The notes: generated by a model from the sequence alone, not told the origin. A stretch of DNA of 34,181 bases from Akkermansiaceae bacterium (GCA_025362955.1 JANYFB010000280.1:1-34181); one strand, 5' to 3'; positions 9,696-18,816 are shown, counted from the stretch's first letter. Translations and numbers: made by a program.

Positions 9696-12308
9696 ATGAA
9701 TTCCACCCGCATTTTCGTCCTGCCTATTCTCACCTTTCTCTCTAACGCCTTCGCTGCGGATATCCCCGCATACCAGCCGGATTTCACCCCACAGCCGGCG
9801 ATCCCCGCGCTCTCGCCGGAAGAGGAATTGAAGACCATCCAGCTCCCGCCCGGCTACTCGCTAGAACTCGTGCTTAGCGAGCGGGACGGCATCCGCGAGC
9901 CGGTCAACATCACCTTCGATGGCAACGGTCGGATGTATCTCGCCGAGATGCGATCCTACATGCAGGACATCGACGCCAAGGACGAACACGAGGCCATCGG
10001 AGTCGTGTCCCGCCACGAAAGCAGCAAGGGTGATGGAAAATACGACAGGCACACAATTTTCGCCGATAAGCTTCTCCTCCCGCGTGAGGTGCTCCCCCTT
10101 GACGATCGCATTCTAATTAATGAAACGGACACGGAGGACATCGTTTCCTATCGCGACACCAATGGCGATGGCGTCGCGGATAAAAAGGAAACCGTCTTCC
10201 GGGGCGGTCCACGCGGCGGGAATCTCGAACACCAGCAAAGCGGGCTGATCTGGGCGCTCGACAACTGGATCTATCAAAGCACCGCCTCTTACCGGCTCCA
10301 CTGGAATCCCGCCGGGCAAATGATGTCCGAGAAATGCCCGAGCGGCGGCGGCCAGTGGGGACTCGCGCAAGACGACCACGGCAAACTGTGGTGGAGCAAT
10401 GCCGGGGGAGAAAAAGGTCTGTGGCATTTCCAAACCCCCGCGATTTATGGCTCCTACGACGCTCCCGGACAATTTCCGCCCGACTTCATGGAAGTGTGGC
10501 CCCTCGTCGGACTCGCGGATTTCCAAAGTGGTCCCGGTCGCGTGCGCCCATCCGACAAGACTCTCAACCACTTCAGCGCATCCTGCGGCCAAGAAGTCGT
10601 GCGCGGTGATCGGCTGCCTGCCGAGCTGCGCGGCGACGTCCTCATTTCCGAGCCCGTGGGACGACTCGTCCGGCGTGCGAAGGTGGAGATGAAAGACGGC
10701 ATCACCACCATCTCCAACCCTCATGGCCACAGTGAATTCATCCGCTCGACGGACCCAAATTTCCGCATCGTCCACATCGCTAACGGACCTGACGGCTGCA
10801 TCTATCTGGTAGATATGTATCGCGGCATCATCCAAGAAGGAAACTGGACCAAGCCCGGTTCATACCTCCGGCAAGTCCTTGAACAATACGGCATGGGAAA
10901 AATCGTAAGCCATGGCCGCATCTGGCGCCTGCGCCACAAGGATTTCCAACCCGGTCCCCAGCCGAAAATGCTGTCGGAATCCGCCTCCCAGCTCGTCGCC
11001 CATTTAGAACATCCGAACGGCTGGTGGCGTGATACCGCCCAGAAATTGCTCGTATTGAAAGGGGATCAATCGGTCGTGCCGGCGCTATTGAAGCTCGCCC
11101 GCGAGAGCAAGAGCCAACTCGGTCGCATCCATGCGCTTTGGACACTCGAAGGTCTCGGCTCATTTGACCCGGAGCTGATCCGCTCGATTCTCAAAGACCC
11201 GGACCCTCAACTTCGCGCACAAGGAATCCGCGTGGCGGAAAGGCTCATCGGCAAAGGCGATTCCACGCTTCTGCCAGACCTGCAAGCACTCTCGAAAGAC
11301 CCGGACCCCGGCGTCGTGCTTCAAGTCCTGATGACCGGAAAAGTGTTGAGTGCCGCCGGTGAAAAATTCTGGCCGGGCTATTCGAAATTTTCCCAACAGA
11401 CCATGCTCTTCTCACCTTCTGCCGGGGTGAAAACGCTCGGTACCATGCTCCTGACCGGCGCGGATAAAGTCGGCGGGCGGGAGTTTAGCCCTGCCGACAT
11501 CGCGGTGCTCGAAAAAGGCCGCACCATCTATCAGGAAGTGTGTTTCGCCTGCCATGGCTTCGATGGTCACGGGATGCCGATGGACGGGTTGCGTCCAGGC
11601 ACCACCATCGCGCCTGCTTTGGCAGGTTCACGCGACGTCACCAGCCATCCCAATGCCGTTCCCTACATCCTGATGAACGGCCTTTCCGGCCCCATCGAAG
11701 GCAAGACCTTCGACGCCCAGATGGTTTCCATGAATACCAATGATGATGCATGGGTTGCTGCGGTGGCTTCCTACGTCCGCAACTCCTTCGGCAATCACGG
11801 TGCCATGGTTGATCCTACGGAGGTGAAGCGTATCCGCATGGTCTCCAAAGATCGCAAGGAGCCTTGGACCGTCGAAACCTTGCAACAGCAGCTTCCGCAG
11901 AGGATTATCGCGAAAGGCTGGAAAATCACCGCAAGTCACGCTGCAGAAAGCGCATTGCTCGCCAACGACCAAAAGGCCGAAACGCATTGGTCCACACCCA
12001 CCAACCAAGTCGTCGGGCAGTGGATCCAAGTCGAACTGCCCCAAGAAACCACGATCAGCGGACTCCGGCTCGACCAATCCAAGGCTGCCAATGATTATCC
12101 CCAGTCCTACAAGCTCGAGCTTTCTCTGGACGGCGTTAAATGGACCAAAATTTCTCAAATCAACGGCATCCCCGGCACCAGTGAACAGTTTTTCGTCCCC
12201 GTTAGGACCAAGTTTGTCAAAGTCACTCTCACCGGAGCTCAGAAGGACAAACCCTGGTCGATCGCTGAGTTAGAACTTTTTGCTGAAGCCCCGCTCCTTA
12301 CTCGTTAG
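9696..12308 (+). CDS. PVC-type secreted dehydrogenase with HEAT, CxxCH haem and discoidin-like domains
   Basis: The product is 870 residues. It opens with a signal peptide (MNSTRIFVLPILTFLSNAFA). A beta-propeller related to membrane-bound sugar dehydrogenases begins near PPGYSLELVLSERDGIREP and runs to about residue 400. HEAT-like repeats follow (LGRIHALWTLEGLGSFDPELI, RAQGIRVAERLI). A cytochrome c domain has its haem motif CFACH at about residues 616-620. The last 130 residues resemble an F5/8-type (discoidin) carbohydrate-binding domain: GQWIQVELPQETTISGLRL through KPWSIAELELF. This architecture is typical of Planctomycetes and Verrucomicrobia. The likely role is periplasmic oxidation of a sugar or polysaccharide-derived substrate with electron transfer to the haem; the substrate is unknown. 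There is no Shine-Dalgarno site; cttcctaatcattct precedes the ATG. Confidence 0.9.
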   Translation: MNSTRIFVLPILTFLSNAFAADIPAYQPDFTPQPAIPALSPEEELKTIQLPPGYSLELVLSERDGIREPVNITFDGNGRMYLAEMRSYMQDIDAKDEHEAIGVVSRHESSKGDGKYDRHTIFADKLLLPREVLPLDDRILINETDTEDIVSYRDTNGDGVADKKETVFRGGPRGGNLEHQQSGLIWALDNWIYQSTASYRLHWNPAGQMMSEKCPSGGGQWGLAQDDHGKLWWSNAGGEKGLWHFQTPAIYGSYDAPGQFPPDFMEVWPLVGLADFQSGPGRVRPSDKTLNHFSASCGQEVVRGDRLPAELRGDVLISEPVGRLVRRAKVEMKDGITTISNPHGHSEFIRSTDPNFRIVHIANGPDGCIYLVDMYRGIIQEGNWTKPGSYLRQVLEQYGMGKIVSHGRIWRLRHKDFQPGPQPKMLSESASQLVAHLEHPNGWWRDTAQKLLVLKGDQSVVPALLKLARESKSQLGRIHALWTLEGLGSFDPELIRSILKDPDPQLRAQGIRVAERLIGKGDSTLLPDLQALSKDPDPGVVLQVLMTGKVLSAAGEKFWPGYSKFSQQTMLFSPSAGVKTLGTMLLTGADKVGGREFSPADIAVLEKGRTIYQEVCFACHGFDGHGMPMDGLRPGTTIAPALAGSRDVTSHPNAVPYILMNGLSGPIEGKTFDAQMVSMNTNDDAWVAAVASYVRNSFGNHGAMVDPTEVKRIRMVSKDRKEPWTVETLQQQLPQRIIAKGWKITASHAAESALLANDQKAETHWSTPTNQVVGQWIQVELPQETTISGLRLDQSKAANDYPQSYKLELSLDGVKWTKISQINGIPGTSEQFFVPVRTKFVKVTLTGAQKDKPWSIAELELFAEAPLLTR

Positions 12309-12309
12309 T

Positions 12310-12343
12310 CAATTGGGATACGAAATTCTTTTCGTGCGAATTG
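12310..12343. repeat. Imperfect inverted repeat between the haem protein gene and xerD
   Basis: CAATT, ACGAAA, loop TTCT, TTTCGT and AATTG form a stem interrupted by small internal loops. It starts 2 bp after the upstream stop codon and ends 7 bp before the xerD ATG. No T-tract follows, so it is not a standard intrinsic terminator. It could be a weak 3' end hairpin or a control site at the xerD start. Confidence 0.45.
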
Positions 12344-12349
12344 TTCTCA

Positions 12350-13234
12350 ATGGAAACTAACAGCGACCAATTCATTCGTTATCTCGCGACGGAACGCGGG
12401 CTGTCGGCCGCATATCAATTGTCGGTGCGGCAGACGCTGGATGCGCTCAGTGGTTGGATGAAATCGCGCGACATCAAGCTGCAAGATCTGGGCACGGATG
12501 AACTGGCGGCGTTCCTCAGCCAACGCAAAACGGATGGTCTCAATGCGGCTTCCCTGCGGATTACAACGGTGCATTTAAAGGTGTTTTTCCGCTGGCTCGT
12601 GACGAAGGGTCTGTTGGAGATGGACCCTGCGGAGCCGCTCTTGGCACCTCGACCGGACATGACACTGCCGGAGACTTTGCATGCTTCCGAATTAGTAAAA
12701 TTACTGGATTCCATCGACTCATCGGTGCCGTTAGGGCGGAGGGATTTGGCGATTCTGGAATTGTTTTATTCCTCGGGACTGCGGCTGTCCGAGTTGTGCA
12801 AGGCGCGGCTGGAAATGATGGATTTCGAGGAAGGATTTCTCCGGATTACAGGCAAGGGCGGGAAAACACGGATTGTCCGGGTAGGACACAAGGCATGTGA
12901 GGCCATCGCCGTTTATCTAACGAACGAACGGCCGGACCTGGTCACGAAGAAGACCTCGTCGCACATTTTCATCAGCGTGAGAGGCGGGCCATTATCGCCG
13001 GATCGGGTGCGGCAGATCGTGAAAGAGCGGGCGAAACTCGCGGGCATCGACCAGAATGTTTATCCGCATTTACTCAGGCATTCATTCGCCACGCATCTGC
13101 TAGAGGGCGGAGCGGACCTGCGGGTGATTCAGGAACTGCTAGGACACGCGGATATTTCCACGACCCAGATTTATACCCATGTGGACCGACAACGCTTGAA
13201 GGCAGTTCACAAAAAATTCCATCCACGCGGGTAA
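12350..13234 (+). CDS. xerD: Site-specific tyrosine recombinase XerD-like
   Basis: The product is 294 residues from the ATG at 12350; the track start at 12341 is a TTG three codons earlier. The N-terminal SAM-like DNA-binding domain spans about residues 5-90. The catalytic domain carries the full tyrosine-recombinase set: Arg in SSGLRLSEL, Lys in GKGGKTRIV, His-x-x-Arg in HLLRHSFATHLLEGGADLRV, His in LLGHADIS, and the nucleophile Tyr in TTQIYTHV. Length, the ISTTQIYTHV block and the FHPRG end resemble XerD more than integrases of mobile elements. The expected role is resolving chromosome dimers at dif with a XerC partner. No attachment site or phage gene lies nearby, so I regard it as a housekeeping gene. 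It converges on the next gene with 10 bp between the stops. Confidence 0.92.
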   Translation: METNSDQFIRYLATERGLSAAYQLSVRQTLDALSGWMKSRDIKLQDLGTDELAAFLSQRKTDGLNAASLRITTVHLKVFFRWLVTKGLLEMDPAEPLLAPRPDMTLPETLHASELVKLLDSIDSSVPLGRRDLAILELFYSSGLRLSELCKARLEMMDFEEGFLRITGKGGKTRIVRVGHKACEAIAVYLTNERPDLVTKKTSSHIFISVRGGPLSPDRVRQIVKERAKLAGIDQNVYPHLLRHSFATHLLEGGADLRVIQELLGHADISTTQIYTHVDRQRLKAVHKKFHPRG

Positions 13235-13244
13235 AGTCTATCGA

Positions 13245-14030
13245 TCAACCGTATGGCTTGATGTCCAACGGCGTTGGACTGGGGGCGGCGTCTTTGGGCT
13301 TCTGCGGCTGGACCGGAGCAGCCGGAGGAGGGGTGACAGCGGGTGTCACAGCCGGAGAAAGGGAGACGGGCGGCGGGATGATCGCGGGCGGAGTATCTGG
13401 AACCGAAGCAGGAGCTGGAATCGTGTTCACGCTCAAGGTGATAGAAGTGGATGGAGGTGGAGCGGCAGCCACGGGAAGAACCTGGACTCCATCGACACGG
13501 AGCGACTGATAGAGATGGTTGTAGTTGTGGCGCAAGGCCGCTGGGAATGAAACCCGGCCGGCTTCTACGATGTTTTCGCGAAGTAGTTTTGCCGAAAGGT
13601 TGGCAACCAGATCGGTGCCCACCTGCACGGCGACTTCGGGGCTGAGGATGGCCTTGGTGGCATCATTGCTGCCGAGGATCACATCGCTCTTGATGGATTG
13701 GCCTTGGATTGCGATAGTGGATTGGGCGGAAACGATGGCACCTTTGGCACCGACAGTGATTTCTAAAATGGCATGGTCGTCAGACGCGAGCCAACCGCGA
13801 ACGTGATCAATGCGGACGGAGATGAAAATGCCACCGTCCGGTGTGGGACTGGTCTCGGGCTTGTAGGTGCGGTAGTCTGCGCCGGAAAGCGGATACTCGG
13901 CAGTCGCTTTCTCGCGCTTTTTCCACCCACCGAGGCTTTTCCCGAACGCTTCATCGTCAATCGTAACCGCAGCGAAGGAGTGAATTACTAAGGACAAAAG
14001 AAAGGCGATGAACAGAAAGTTTGATTTCAT
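13245..14030 (-). CDS. Secreted protein of unknown function with proline-rich tail
   Basis: The product is 261 residues. A clear signal peptide (MKSNFLFIAFLLSLVIHSFAA) leads into about 165 residues with no family I recognise. Alternating hydrophobic stretches such as AILEITVGAKGAIVSAQSTI suggest a beta-rich fold. From about residue 190 the sequence turns into a Pro/Ala/Val/Thr tail (IIPPPVSLSPAVTPAVTPPP), probably an extended linker or wall-contact segment. No lipobox or transmembrane helix other than the signal is seen. It is followed on the same strand, upstream, by the DUF1232 gene (48 bp apart). I do not assign a function. Confidence 0.75.
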   Translation of the reverse strand: MKSNFLFIAFLLSLVIHSFAAVTIDDEAFGKSLGGWKKREKATAEYPLSGADYRTYKPETSPTPDGGIFISVRIDHVRGWLASDDHAILEITVGAKGAIVSAQSTIAIQGQSIKSDVILGSNDATKAILSPEVAVQVGTDLVANLSAKLLRENIVEAGRVSFPAALRHNYNHLYQSLRVDGVQVLPVAAAPPPSTSITLSVNTIPAPASVPDTPPAIIPPPVSLSPAVTPAVTPPPAAPVQPQKPKDAAPSPTPLDIKPYG

Positions 14031-14078
14031 AAGCGGAACAACGCGATGGCGCGGGATGATACGGATTTGCGGGGAAAA

Positions 14079-14474
14079 TTATTCGGAAAATTCCGGCGGT
14101 GGTGGTGGATTGGACGAGCCGAAAAGGCGTGCAACTTGCGCCCCGGCTTTGGACTTGTGCTCGTCCTTGATGTAAGCAGCAACCGTTCCGAGAGCAGCGA
14201 CGAGTGCGCCCCAGTCATCTCCATAGCCGATTCCCGGTATGACATCCGGGATCAAATCCGTGGGTAGAACCAAATAACCCAAGGCTCCCACGATGACACC
14301 CTTCGCCCATGTGGGGGTGTCGCGATCTTGGAGGCAGTAAAAAAGCGTAAGGGCGGTTAGGAGGGTTTTTCGCCCGGCACTCAAAGCGGCCTTGCATAAG
14401 GTCCGCCACAAGCGCGGGGCGGAATACCAGCTAGGAGCGGAAAGACGGGCAGGAAGTTGCGGAGGATCTGACAT
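14079..14474 (-). CDS. DUF1232 (YkvA-like) membrane-associated protein
   Basis: The product is 131 residues. The core WAKGVIVGALGYLVLPTDLIPDVIPGIGYGDDWGAL matches the DUF1232 pattern, in which a hydrophobic stretch is followed by the conserved P-x-DLIPD and a GY.DD turn. The hydrophobic part could be one membrane helix or hairpin. The C-terminus ends in a short SSNPPPPPEFSE tail. The biochemical role of the family is not known. It is on the minus strand and shares an upstream region with the plus-strand glycosylase gene. Confidence 0.8.
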   Translation of the reverse strand: MSDPPQLPARLSAPSWYSAPRLWRTLCKAALSAGRKTLLTALTLFYCLQDRDTPTWAKGVIVGALGYLVLPTDLIPDVIPGIGYGDDWGALVAALGTVAAYIKDEHKSKAGAQVARLFGSSNPPPPPEFSE

Positions 14475-14636
14475 GATGGCGGGATGTGTTTAAAAAACCT
14501 TGTCGCGCGTAAGTGCTCAAGAGGACAAGGCCGGAAGGTGGCTCAATTTCCCCCTCGGAGCAAGGAGAAGCGCCCAGCGGGTGGTTTGCTCAATTCTGCG
14601 ATTGCACCGGGCGCGGCATCTCGCGAGATTTGCAGA

Positions 14637-15485
14637 GTGATTCGTCCCGTCGATGTCCTCCTTGAATTTCTCGAAGCCGAACGGGCCCGTGGCATCACCC
14701 ATGTGCATCTAGACGAAGACGCACGCGAAGGCCTGCGTGGGCTGCAAAGCCGTACGAAGTTGAGAGCACCGACCTCAATTTTAGTAGAACCGCCCTCGCC
14801 CTCTGCTGAGATTTTTGTCCCCACAATTCAGGCTCCAACACTCTTGATTGAGGGTTCAACTCGGATCGAACAACTCGATTCGCTTCGTCGGCAGGCGGAA
14901 AACTGGGCACCGGCACGGTCCTTGGGATCGCTGCGTGAAACCATGGTTTTTGCTACGGGGAATCCCGAGGCTCGCGTGATGTTGGTCGGCGAAGCACCCG
15001 GCTATCAGGAGGAAAAAGAACGCGAACCTTTCGTCGGCCCCGCAGGACAAAAACTCAACGACATTCTGACAACAATGGGCATCTCGCGCGAGGAGGTCTA
15101 TCTTTCAAACATTGTCAAATTCCGTCCCTCAACCCCTCGCCAAACAACAAACAACCGCAAACCTACCCCTGAGGAAATGGAAGCGTGCATGCCATTTGTT
15201 CGGGCGGAGATTGGCATCGTAAAACCCGAATGCATCATCGCGCTGGGTGAAACCGCCGCGGAGGGTCTGCTTGGACTAACAGGGACTGTTATTTCGATGC
15301 GCGGGCCGTGGCACGATTTTGAAGGCACTCCGGTGCGAGTCACCCATCATCCCAGCAATTTACTCACGAGTGATAAGAGTAATCCAGTGAAACGCCAAGT
15401 GTGGGAAGACATGCTTACGGTCATGGAAAAACTCGGACTTCCCATCTCGGACAGGCAGCGCGGGTTTTTCTCCTCGAAATCGTGA
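14637..15485 (+). CDS. Family-4-like uracil-DNA glycosylase lacking most Fe-S cysteines
   Basis: The ORF track starts at an ATG at 14484, but the first 51 residues look non-coding. I prefer the GTG at 14637 (V-I-R-P-V-D-V-L-L-E-F-L), giving 282 residues. Motif 1 is GEAPGYQEEKEREPFVGPAG (about residues 118-137), the uracil-pocket motif of family 4 enzymes. The C-terminal motif is THHPSNLL. The expected reaction is removal of uracil from DNA to start base-excision repair. In canonical family 4 members two cysteines precede motif 1, a third sits in KCRPP and a fourth lies just after. Here the upstream pair is absent (NWAPARSLGSLRETMVF), KCRPP is KFRPS, and only the last cysteine (EACMPF) remains, so a 4Fe-4S cluster is unlikely. 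No repair gene is adjacent. Confidence 0.82.
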   Translation: MIRPVDVLLEFLEAERARGITHVHLDEDAREGLRGLQSRTKLRAPTSILVEPPSPSAEIFVPTIQAPTLLIEGSTRIEQLDSLRRQAENWAPARSLGSLRETMVFATGNPEARVMLVGEAPGYQEEKEREPFVGPAGQKLNDILTTMGISREEVYLSNIVKFRPSTPRQTTNNRKPTPEEMEACMPFVRAEIGIVKPECIIALGETAAEGLLGLTGTVISMRGPWHDFEGTPVRVTHHPSNLLTSDKSNPVKRQVWEDMLTVMEKLGLPISDRQRGFFSSKS

Positions 15486-15526
15486 TACAAGGAAGGGCTG
15501 CGGGTTCTTCGGCGGACACTCCTTTC

Positions 15527-16828
15527 TCAACCGAACAGCGCGGTGACTGGCGCTCCTTTATCCGCAATTTTAAACGGGCGCTTGGTGGGCGACATGATGA
15601 CAGTGTCATACGGCAACGATAGGGCGTGGGCGATGGTGGCGTTGAAATCTTGGACGCTCACGAGACCCTCTTTCACTTTTCCGCCGGATGGGTCGGTGGT
15701 GCCGTATTTCACTCCGCCCTTGATGCCGCCTCCAGCGAGGAGGCAGGAGAATGCTTCAGGATGGTGGTCACGCCCATCCTTGTGCTCGGCTTTGATCTCC
15801 GGAGTGCGGCCAAACTCGGTAGCAACGACCACGAGGGTGTCTTGAAGTTTCCCGCATTTTTCCAAGTCGGTAATGAGAGCGGCATAGGCTTGGTCAAACT
15901 CCTTGCACCGACCTTCGACGCCAGTGAAGTTGTCATAGTGAGTATCCCATCCACCAAGTTGGACTTCTACGAAACGCACGCCGTTCTGCACGAGGCGGCG
16001 GGCTAACAGACACCCTTGGGCGAAGCGGCCCGTGCCGTAGAGATTGCGGGTGGTTTCCGGTTCCTCCTTGAGATCGAAGGCTTTGAGGTCTTTGGAATTC
16101 ATGAGGGAAATCGCTTCCCGATAAAGTTCCTCATAAGCCTTCACATCCGCATTCGCATAACGCTCGTGGAACTGACGGTTCATTTTGTCCGCAAGGCTGA
16201 GGCGGCGATCAAAATCCTCCTGGGTCACCGAGTCGGAGCGATGAGAATCCTGAAGTCCATCGTTCGGGCTGCCGATCAAGGCAGCGGAAAATTTCGCCCC
16301 GAGGAATCCGCCGCCTGCGAACTCAGGAGAACTGTCCACAGCCACAAAGGCGGGCAGTTCCGGGTGAATACGCCCGCCCAGTTTCATGACCCATGCGCCA
16401 AGTGCGGGGTGCTTGATGGTGCCCCGCAGTGTGTAACTGGTGTGCAGGACATAGGAGCCTTGTTCGTGAGCTCCTTGGGTGGAGTTCATCGAGTTGATGA
16501 CGCAAACTTTGTCCATAACCTCAGCGGTTTTTTTGAGGTAATGGCCGACCATGACACCATCCGCCTTGGTGGCGATGGCCTCGGTTTTCCCCATGACGTC
16601 TTTCTTCTTGGGCTTGGGATCGAAGGTATCTACATGACTCATGCCGCCGGCCATGTAGAGATAGATGACGCTCTTGGCGGTACCCCCTTTGGCCGCCGCG
16701 ACGGGAGCGGCGGCGCTGGCCAAGGTGCCGCCTAACATGGGGAACAAATGGACGCCGAGGTAAGCGCGGGCTGCATTTGAAACGAACTGGCGGCGGGTCA
16801 GTTCGTCAGCTTTTGGGAACGGGTTCAT
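15527..16828 (-). CDS. DUF1501 secreted protein (sulfatase-like fold)
   Basis: The product is 433 residues from the ATG at 16828 (MNPFPKADELTRRQFVSNAARAYLGV). The 42 extra residues in the track are non-coding. The N-terminus is a Tat-type signal with TRRQF. The body shows DUF1501 landmarks: GMSHVDTFDPKPKKKD, SYVLHTSYTLRGTIKHPALGAW, FVEVQLGGWDTHYDN, and FGRTPEIKAEHKDGRDHHPEAFSCLLAGGGIKGG. The DUF1501 family is related to the alkaline phosphatase/sulfatase superfamily, with His/Asp residues that could hold metal. It lies 16 bp downstream of the DUF1549 gene on the same strand. That pair is a standard unit in Planctomycetes and Verrucomicrobia, probably working together in the periplasm. Substrate unknown. 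Confidence 0.92.
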   Translation of the reverse strand: MNPFPKADELTRRQFVSNAARAYLGVHLFPMLGGTLASAAAPVAAAKGGTAKSVIYLYMAGGMSHVDTFDPKPKKKDVMGKTEAIATKADGVMVGHYLKKTAEVMDKVCVINSMNSTQGAHEQGSYVLHTSYTLRGTIKHPALGAWVMKLGGRIHPELPAFVAVDSSPEFAGGGFLGAKFSAALIGSPNDGLQDSHRSDSVTQEDFDRRLSLADKMNRQFHERYANADVKAYEELYREAISLMNSKDLKAFDLKEEPETTRNLYGTGRFAQGCLLARRLVQNGVRFVEVQLGGWDTHYDNFTGVEGRCKEFDQAYAALITDLEKCGKLQDTLVVVATEFGRTPEIKAEHKDGRDHHPEAFSCLLAGGGIKGGVKYGTTDPSGGKVKEGLVSVQDFNATIAHALSLPYDTVIMSPTKRPFKIADKGAPVTALFG

Positions 16829-16844
16829 GGATGCTATGGGTTGG

Positions 16845-18767
16845 TTATTGAAGGAAGAGAAACTCAGAGGACATAACGAGGGCGGAGACAATGTTCCGGT
16901 AGCCGGCATCCCCTTGTTTTTTGACCTCTTCAAGCATCCAGGACATTTCCACATCGGTAGGAGGGCGGTTGAGAATGGCGATGTAAAGGCGGCGGATCTT
17001 TTCCTTGTCTGTCGTCGCCCCTTCCAAGGATTTGTAGAGGTGGGCGGAGGATTTGTTCACGAGTTCACGCTGCACGAAGCCATTCATCAGAGAAAGGATC
17101 TGGCCGACATTGGGTTCGCGGCTGGAAGCGTCCACAACCTCTCTATCAGAAGAACCAAACAAATAGAGGAAATGGTCGCGGGGCGCAGGTGACGGCAATT
17201 CCGAGGCGCGGACTTTCGCGTCTTTGTTGTAAGAGCGGACCTCGTTCATCGCCATCATCGAGTTGCTGTTGCTGCTGTCAGCACTCGAACTGCTGTTTTT
17301 CACATCGCTGACAAGTTGGGAAAAATAGGCACGGACTTCCTTGTCCGACTTGAGAGCGAGCACTTCTTTGGAGAGCTGGGTCATGGTTTTCTTGCCTATC
17401 AAAACGGGTTTACCTCCGACGAAGATGCGGTCGTCAAGCGAGCGGGCTGTCTGCTTATCGGGGTCTCCCGCAGCGAGAGTGATCAGTGAGTCCCAAATTT
17501 GTTCAGAGGAGAGCCGCTCGATTTTCCGGCCGTGGAAATCGTCGCCACCTTCGACGGACGAGGGATTCGGATTGGTTCCGAATTGGAAAGTGCGGGTCAG
17601 GAGAAGCACATGTTGAAAAGCCCGGAGGTCGTAATTGAGATCGATCATCAGTCTGCCAAGATAGGTGACCATATCCGGGCAGTTGGTTTTAGCGGCGGGG
17701 ATGAACTCATCAACCGGTTCGTAAACTCCCTTGCCCATGACCCGTTTCCACAAGCGGTTTGCGATGACCGTGGGAAACTGTTCGCCCGTTTTCGAGATGA
17801 TCCAGCCCGCCATTTTCTCGCGGCCGTTTGACTGGGCGCGCTTGTCAGACATCATGACTGCCTGTCCGAAAGGAGTTCGCGCCCCCACCACCTCGCCGGG
17901 CTTGCCATCATGATATTGGTAATCCGAAGGAAGTTCAATTTGTCCAGCACCTCCGCCGCTGAGGGACATGCCATAGACGCGGTCCCACATCACTTGCGCG
18001 ATCCCATATTCGGTGCCTTTTGTCTGACGTTGCTCCCCAAGCTCGTCCCATAGCGGTTTCATGTTTTCCTGGCCGACAGTTTCTTGGCCATGGGTGAATG
18101 CGGCGAGTCGGTAAAAATCATGGCGATCCGTGGTGCCGAATGGATCGTCGTGACACTGGGCACATTCCATCCGGGTCCCGAGGAAAACGCGCATGGTGTT
18201 GGAAAGATTATCAAGGGGCATCCCACGGTCCCGGGTATAATAACCGACGGCGGCGGTATTTTGGTCCCAACCATCGCCGGAGGAGGAAATCAAGTGGTTG
18301 GTAAACTCGTTCCACGGCATGTCATTGGTCATCGCATTACGGACCCAATAGCGGTATGGCTCGTTGCTCGCGGAGGTGCCGGAGCGGCCATCCGTGATTC
18401 TCAGAAGATCGAAGGCCCAGTTCGTCATGTGGCTGGAATAGCCCTTGGATTTGATGAGGTAGTCGATCAGGGCCTCCCGCTTGGTCGGGTCTTGGATTTC
18501 CAAGAACTCGAGCGCTTCTTCGGCAGTCGGGATCCGGCCAACGGCAACAAGGAAGGCTCGACGCAAGAATGTCGCATCGTCCGTCACTGCGGGGACATTC
18601 AGGTTTTTATTTCGGTAAAACGCTGCGATGTATTGGTCGATCTGAAGAGCCGCTTTTTTCAGATATTTGACATCATTCTGGGGCTTTAGGTTTGAAGAGT
18701 CTTGGGCGAAGACGCTCCCGGATGTAGCCACAATCAGCGATAACGTGAGTGCGAAGTAACGTTTCAT
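16845..18767 (-). CDS. DUF1549/DUF1553 secreted protein
   Basis: The product is 640 residues. It opens with a signal peptide (MKRYFALTLSLIVATSGSVFAQ). A DUF1549 domain covers about residues 35-230, with FLRRAFLVAVGRIPTAEEAL and the conserved MECAQCHDDPF, a CxxCH-type site that could bind haem or metal. A DUF1553 domain covers about residues 310-630, with EQFPTVIANRLWKRVMGKG and an end like RRLYIAILNRPPTDVEM. It is the first gene of a two-gene operon with DUF1501. No cytochrome PSCyt1 domain is fused at the N-terminus, as occurs in larger planctomycete relatives. The reaction is not established; a role in periplasmic breakdown of complex polysaccharides has been suggested for such pairs. Confidence 0.92.
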   Translation of the reverse strand: MKRYFALTLSLIVATSGSVFAQDSSNLKPQNDVKYLKKAALQIDQYIAAFYRNKNLNVPAVTDDATFLRRAFLVAVGRIPTAEEALEFLEIQDPTKREALIDYLIKSKGYSSHMTNWAFDLLRITDGRSGTSASNEPYRYWVRNAMTNDMPWNEFTNHLISSSGDGWDQNTAAVGYYTRDRGMPLDNLSNTMRVFLGTRMECAQCHDDPFGTTDRHDFYRLAAFTHGQETVGQENMKPLWDELGEQRQTKGTEYGIAQVMWDRVYGMSLSGGGAGQIELPSDYQYHDGKPGEVVGARTPFGQAVMMSDKRAQSNGREKMAGWIISKTGEQFPTVIANRLWKRVMGKGVYEPVDEFIPAAKTNCPDMVTYLGRLMIDLNYDLRAFQHVLLLTRTFQFGTNPNPSSVEGGDDFHGRKIERLSSEQIWDSLITLAAGDPDKQTARSLDDRIFVGGKPVLIGKKTMTQLSKEVLALKSDKEVRAYFSQLVSDVKNSSSSADSSNSNSMMAMNEVRSYNKDAKVRASELPSPAPRDHFLYLFGSSDREVVDASSREPNVGQILSLMNGFVQRELVNKSSAHLYKSLEGATTDKEKIRRLYIAILNRPPTDVEMSWMLEEVKKQGDAGYRNIVSALVMSSEFLFLQ

Positions 18768-18785
18768 GGGTTTAAAGTAATCTCG

Positions 18786-18814
18786 AAATTAGCCGATTGA
18801 GATACGAAGTCAAT
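18786..18814 (-). promoter_or_regulatory. Candidate sigma-70-type promoter for the DUF1549-DUF1501 operon
   Basis: On the minus strand TTGACT is followed after 17 bp by TAATTT, and the ATG lies 18 bp after that. The -35 matches the consensus at five of six positions, but the -10 matches poorly. It overlaps only the last few bases before the Nudix stop codon, so the operon would have its own start. Confidence 0.35.
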
Positions 18815-18816
18815 TT

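Noticed and set aside
10113-10835. 240-aa antisense ORF inside the haem/dehydrogenase gene
   Set aside because: The opposite strand encodes a well-supported multi-domain protein and this frame has no recognisable motif.
12350-13234. Tyrosine recombinase as a sign of a mobile element or integron
   Set aside because: Size and motifs fit housekeeping XerD; there are no attachment repeats, cassettes, phage or conjugation genes around it.
14484-14636. 51-residue N-terminal extension of the uracil-DNA glycosylase
   Set aside because: Its composition looks non-coding and homology starts later; kept only as an alternative start.
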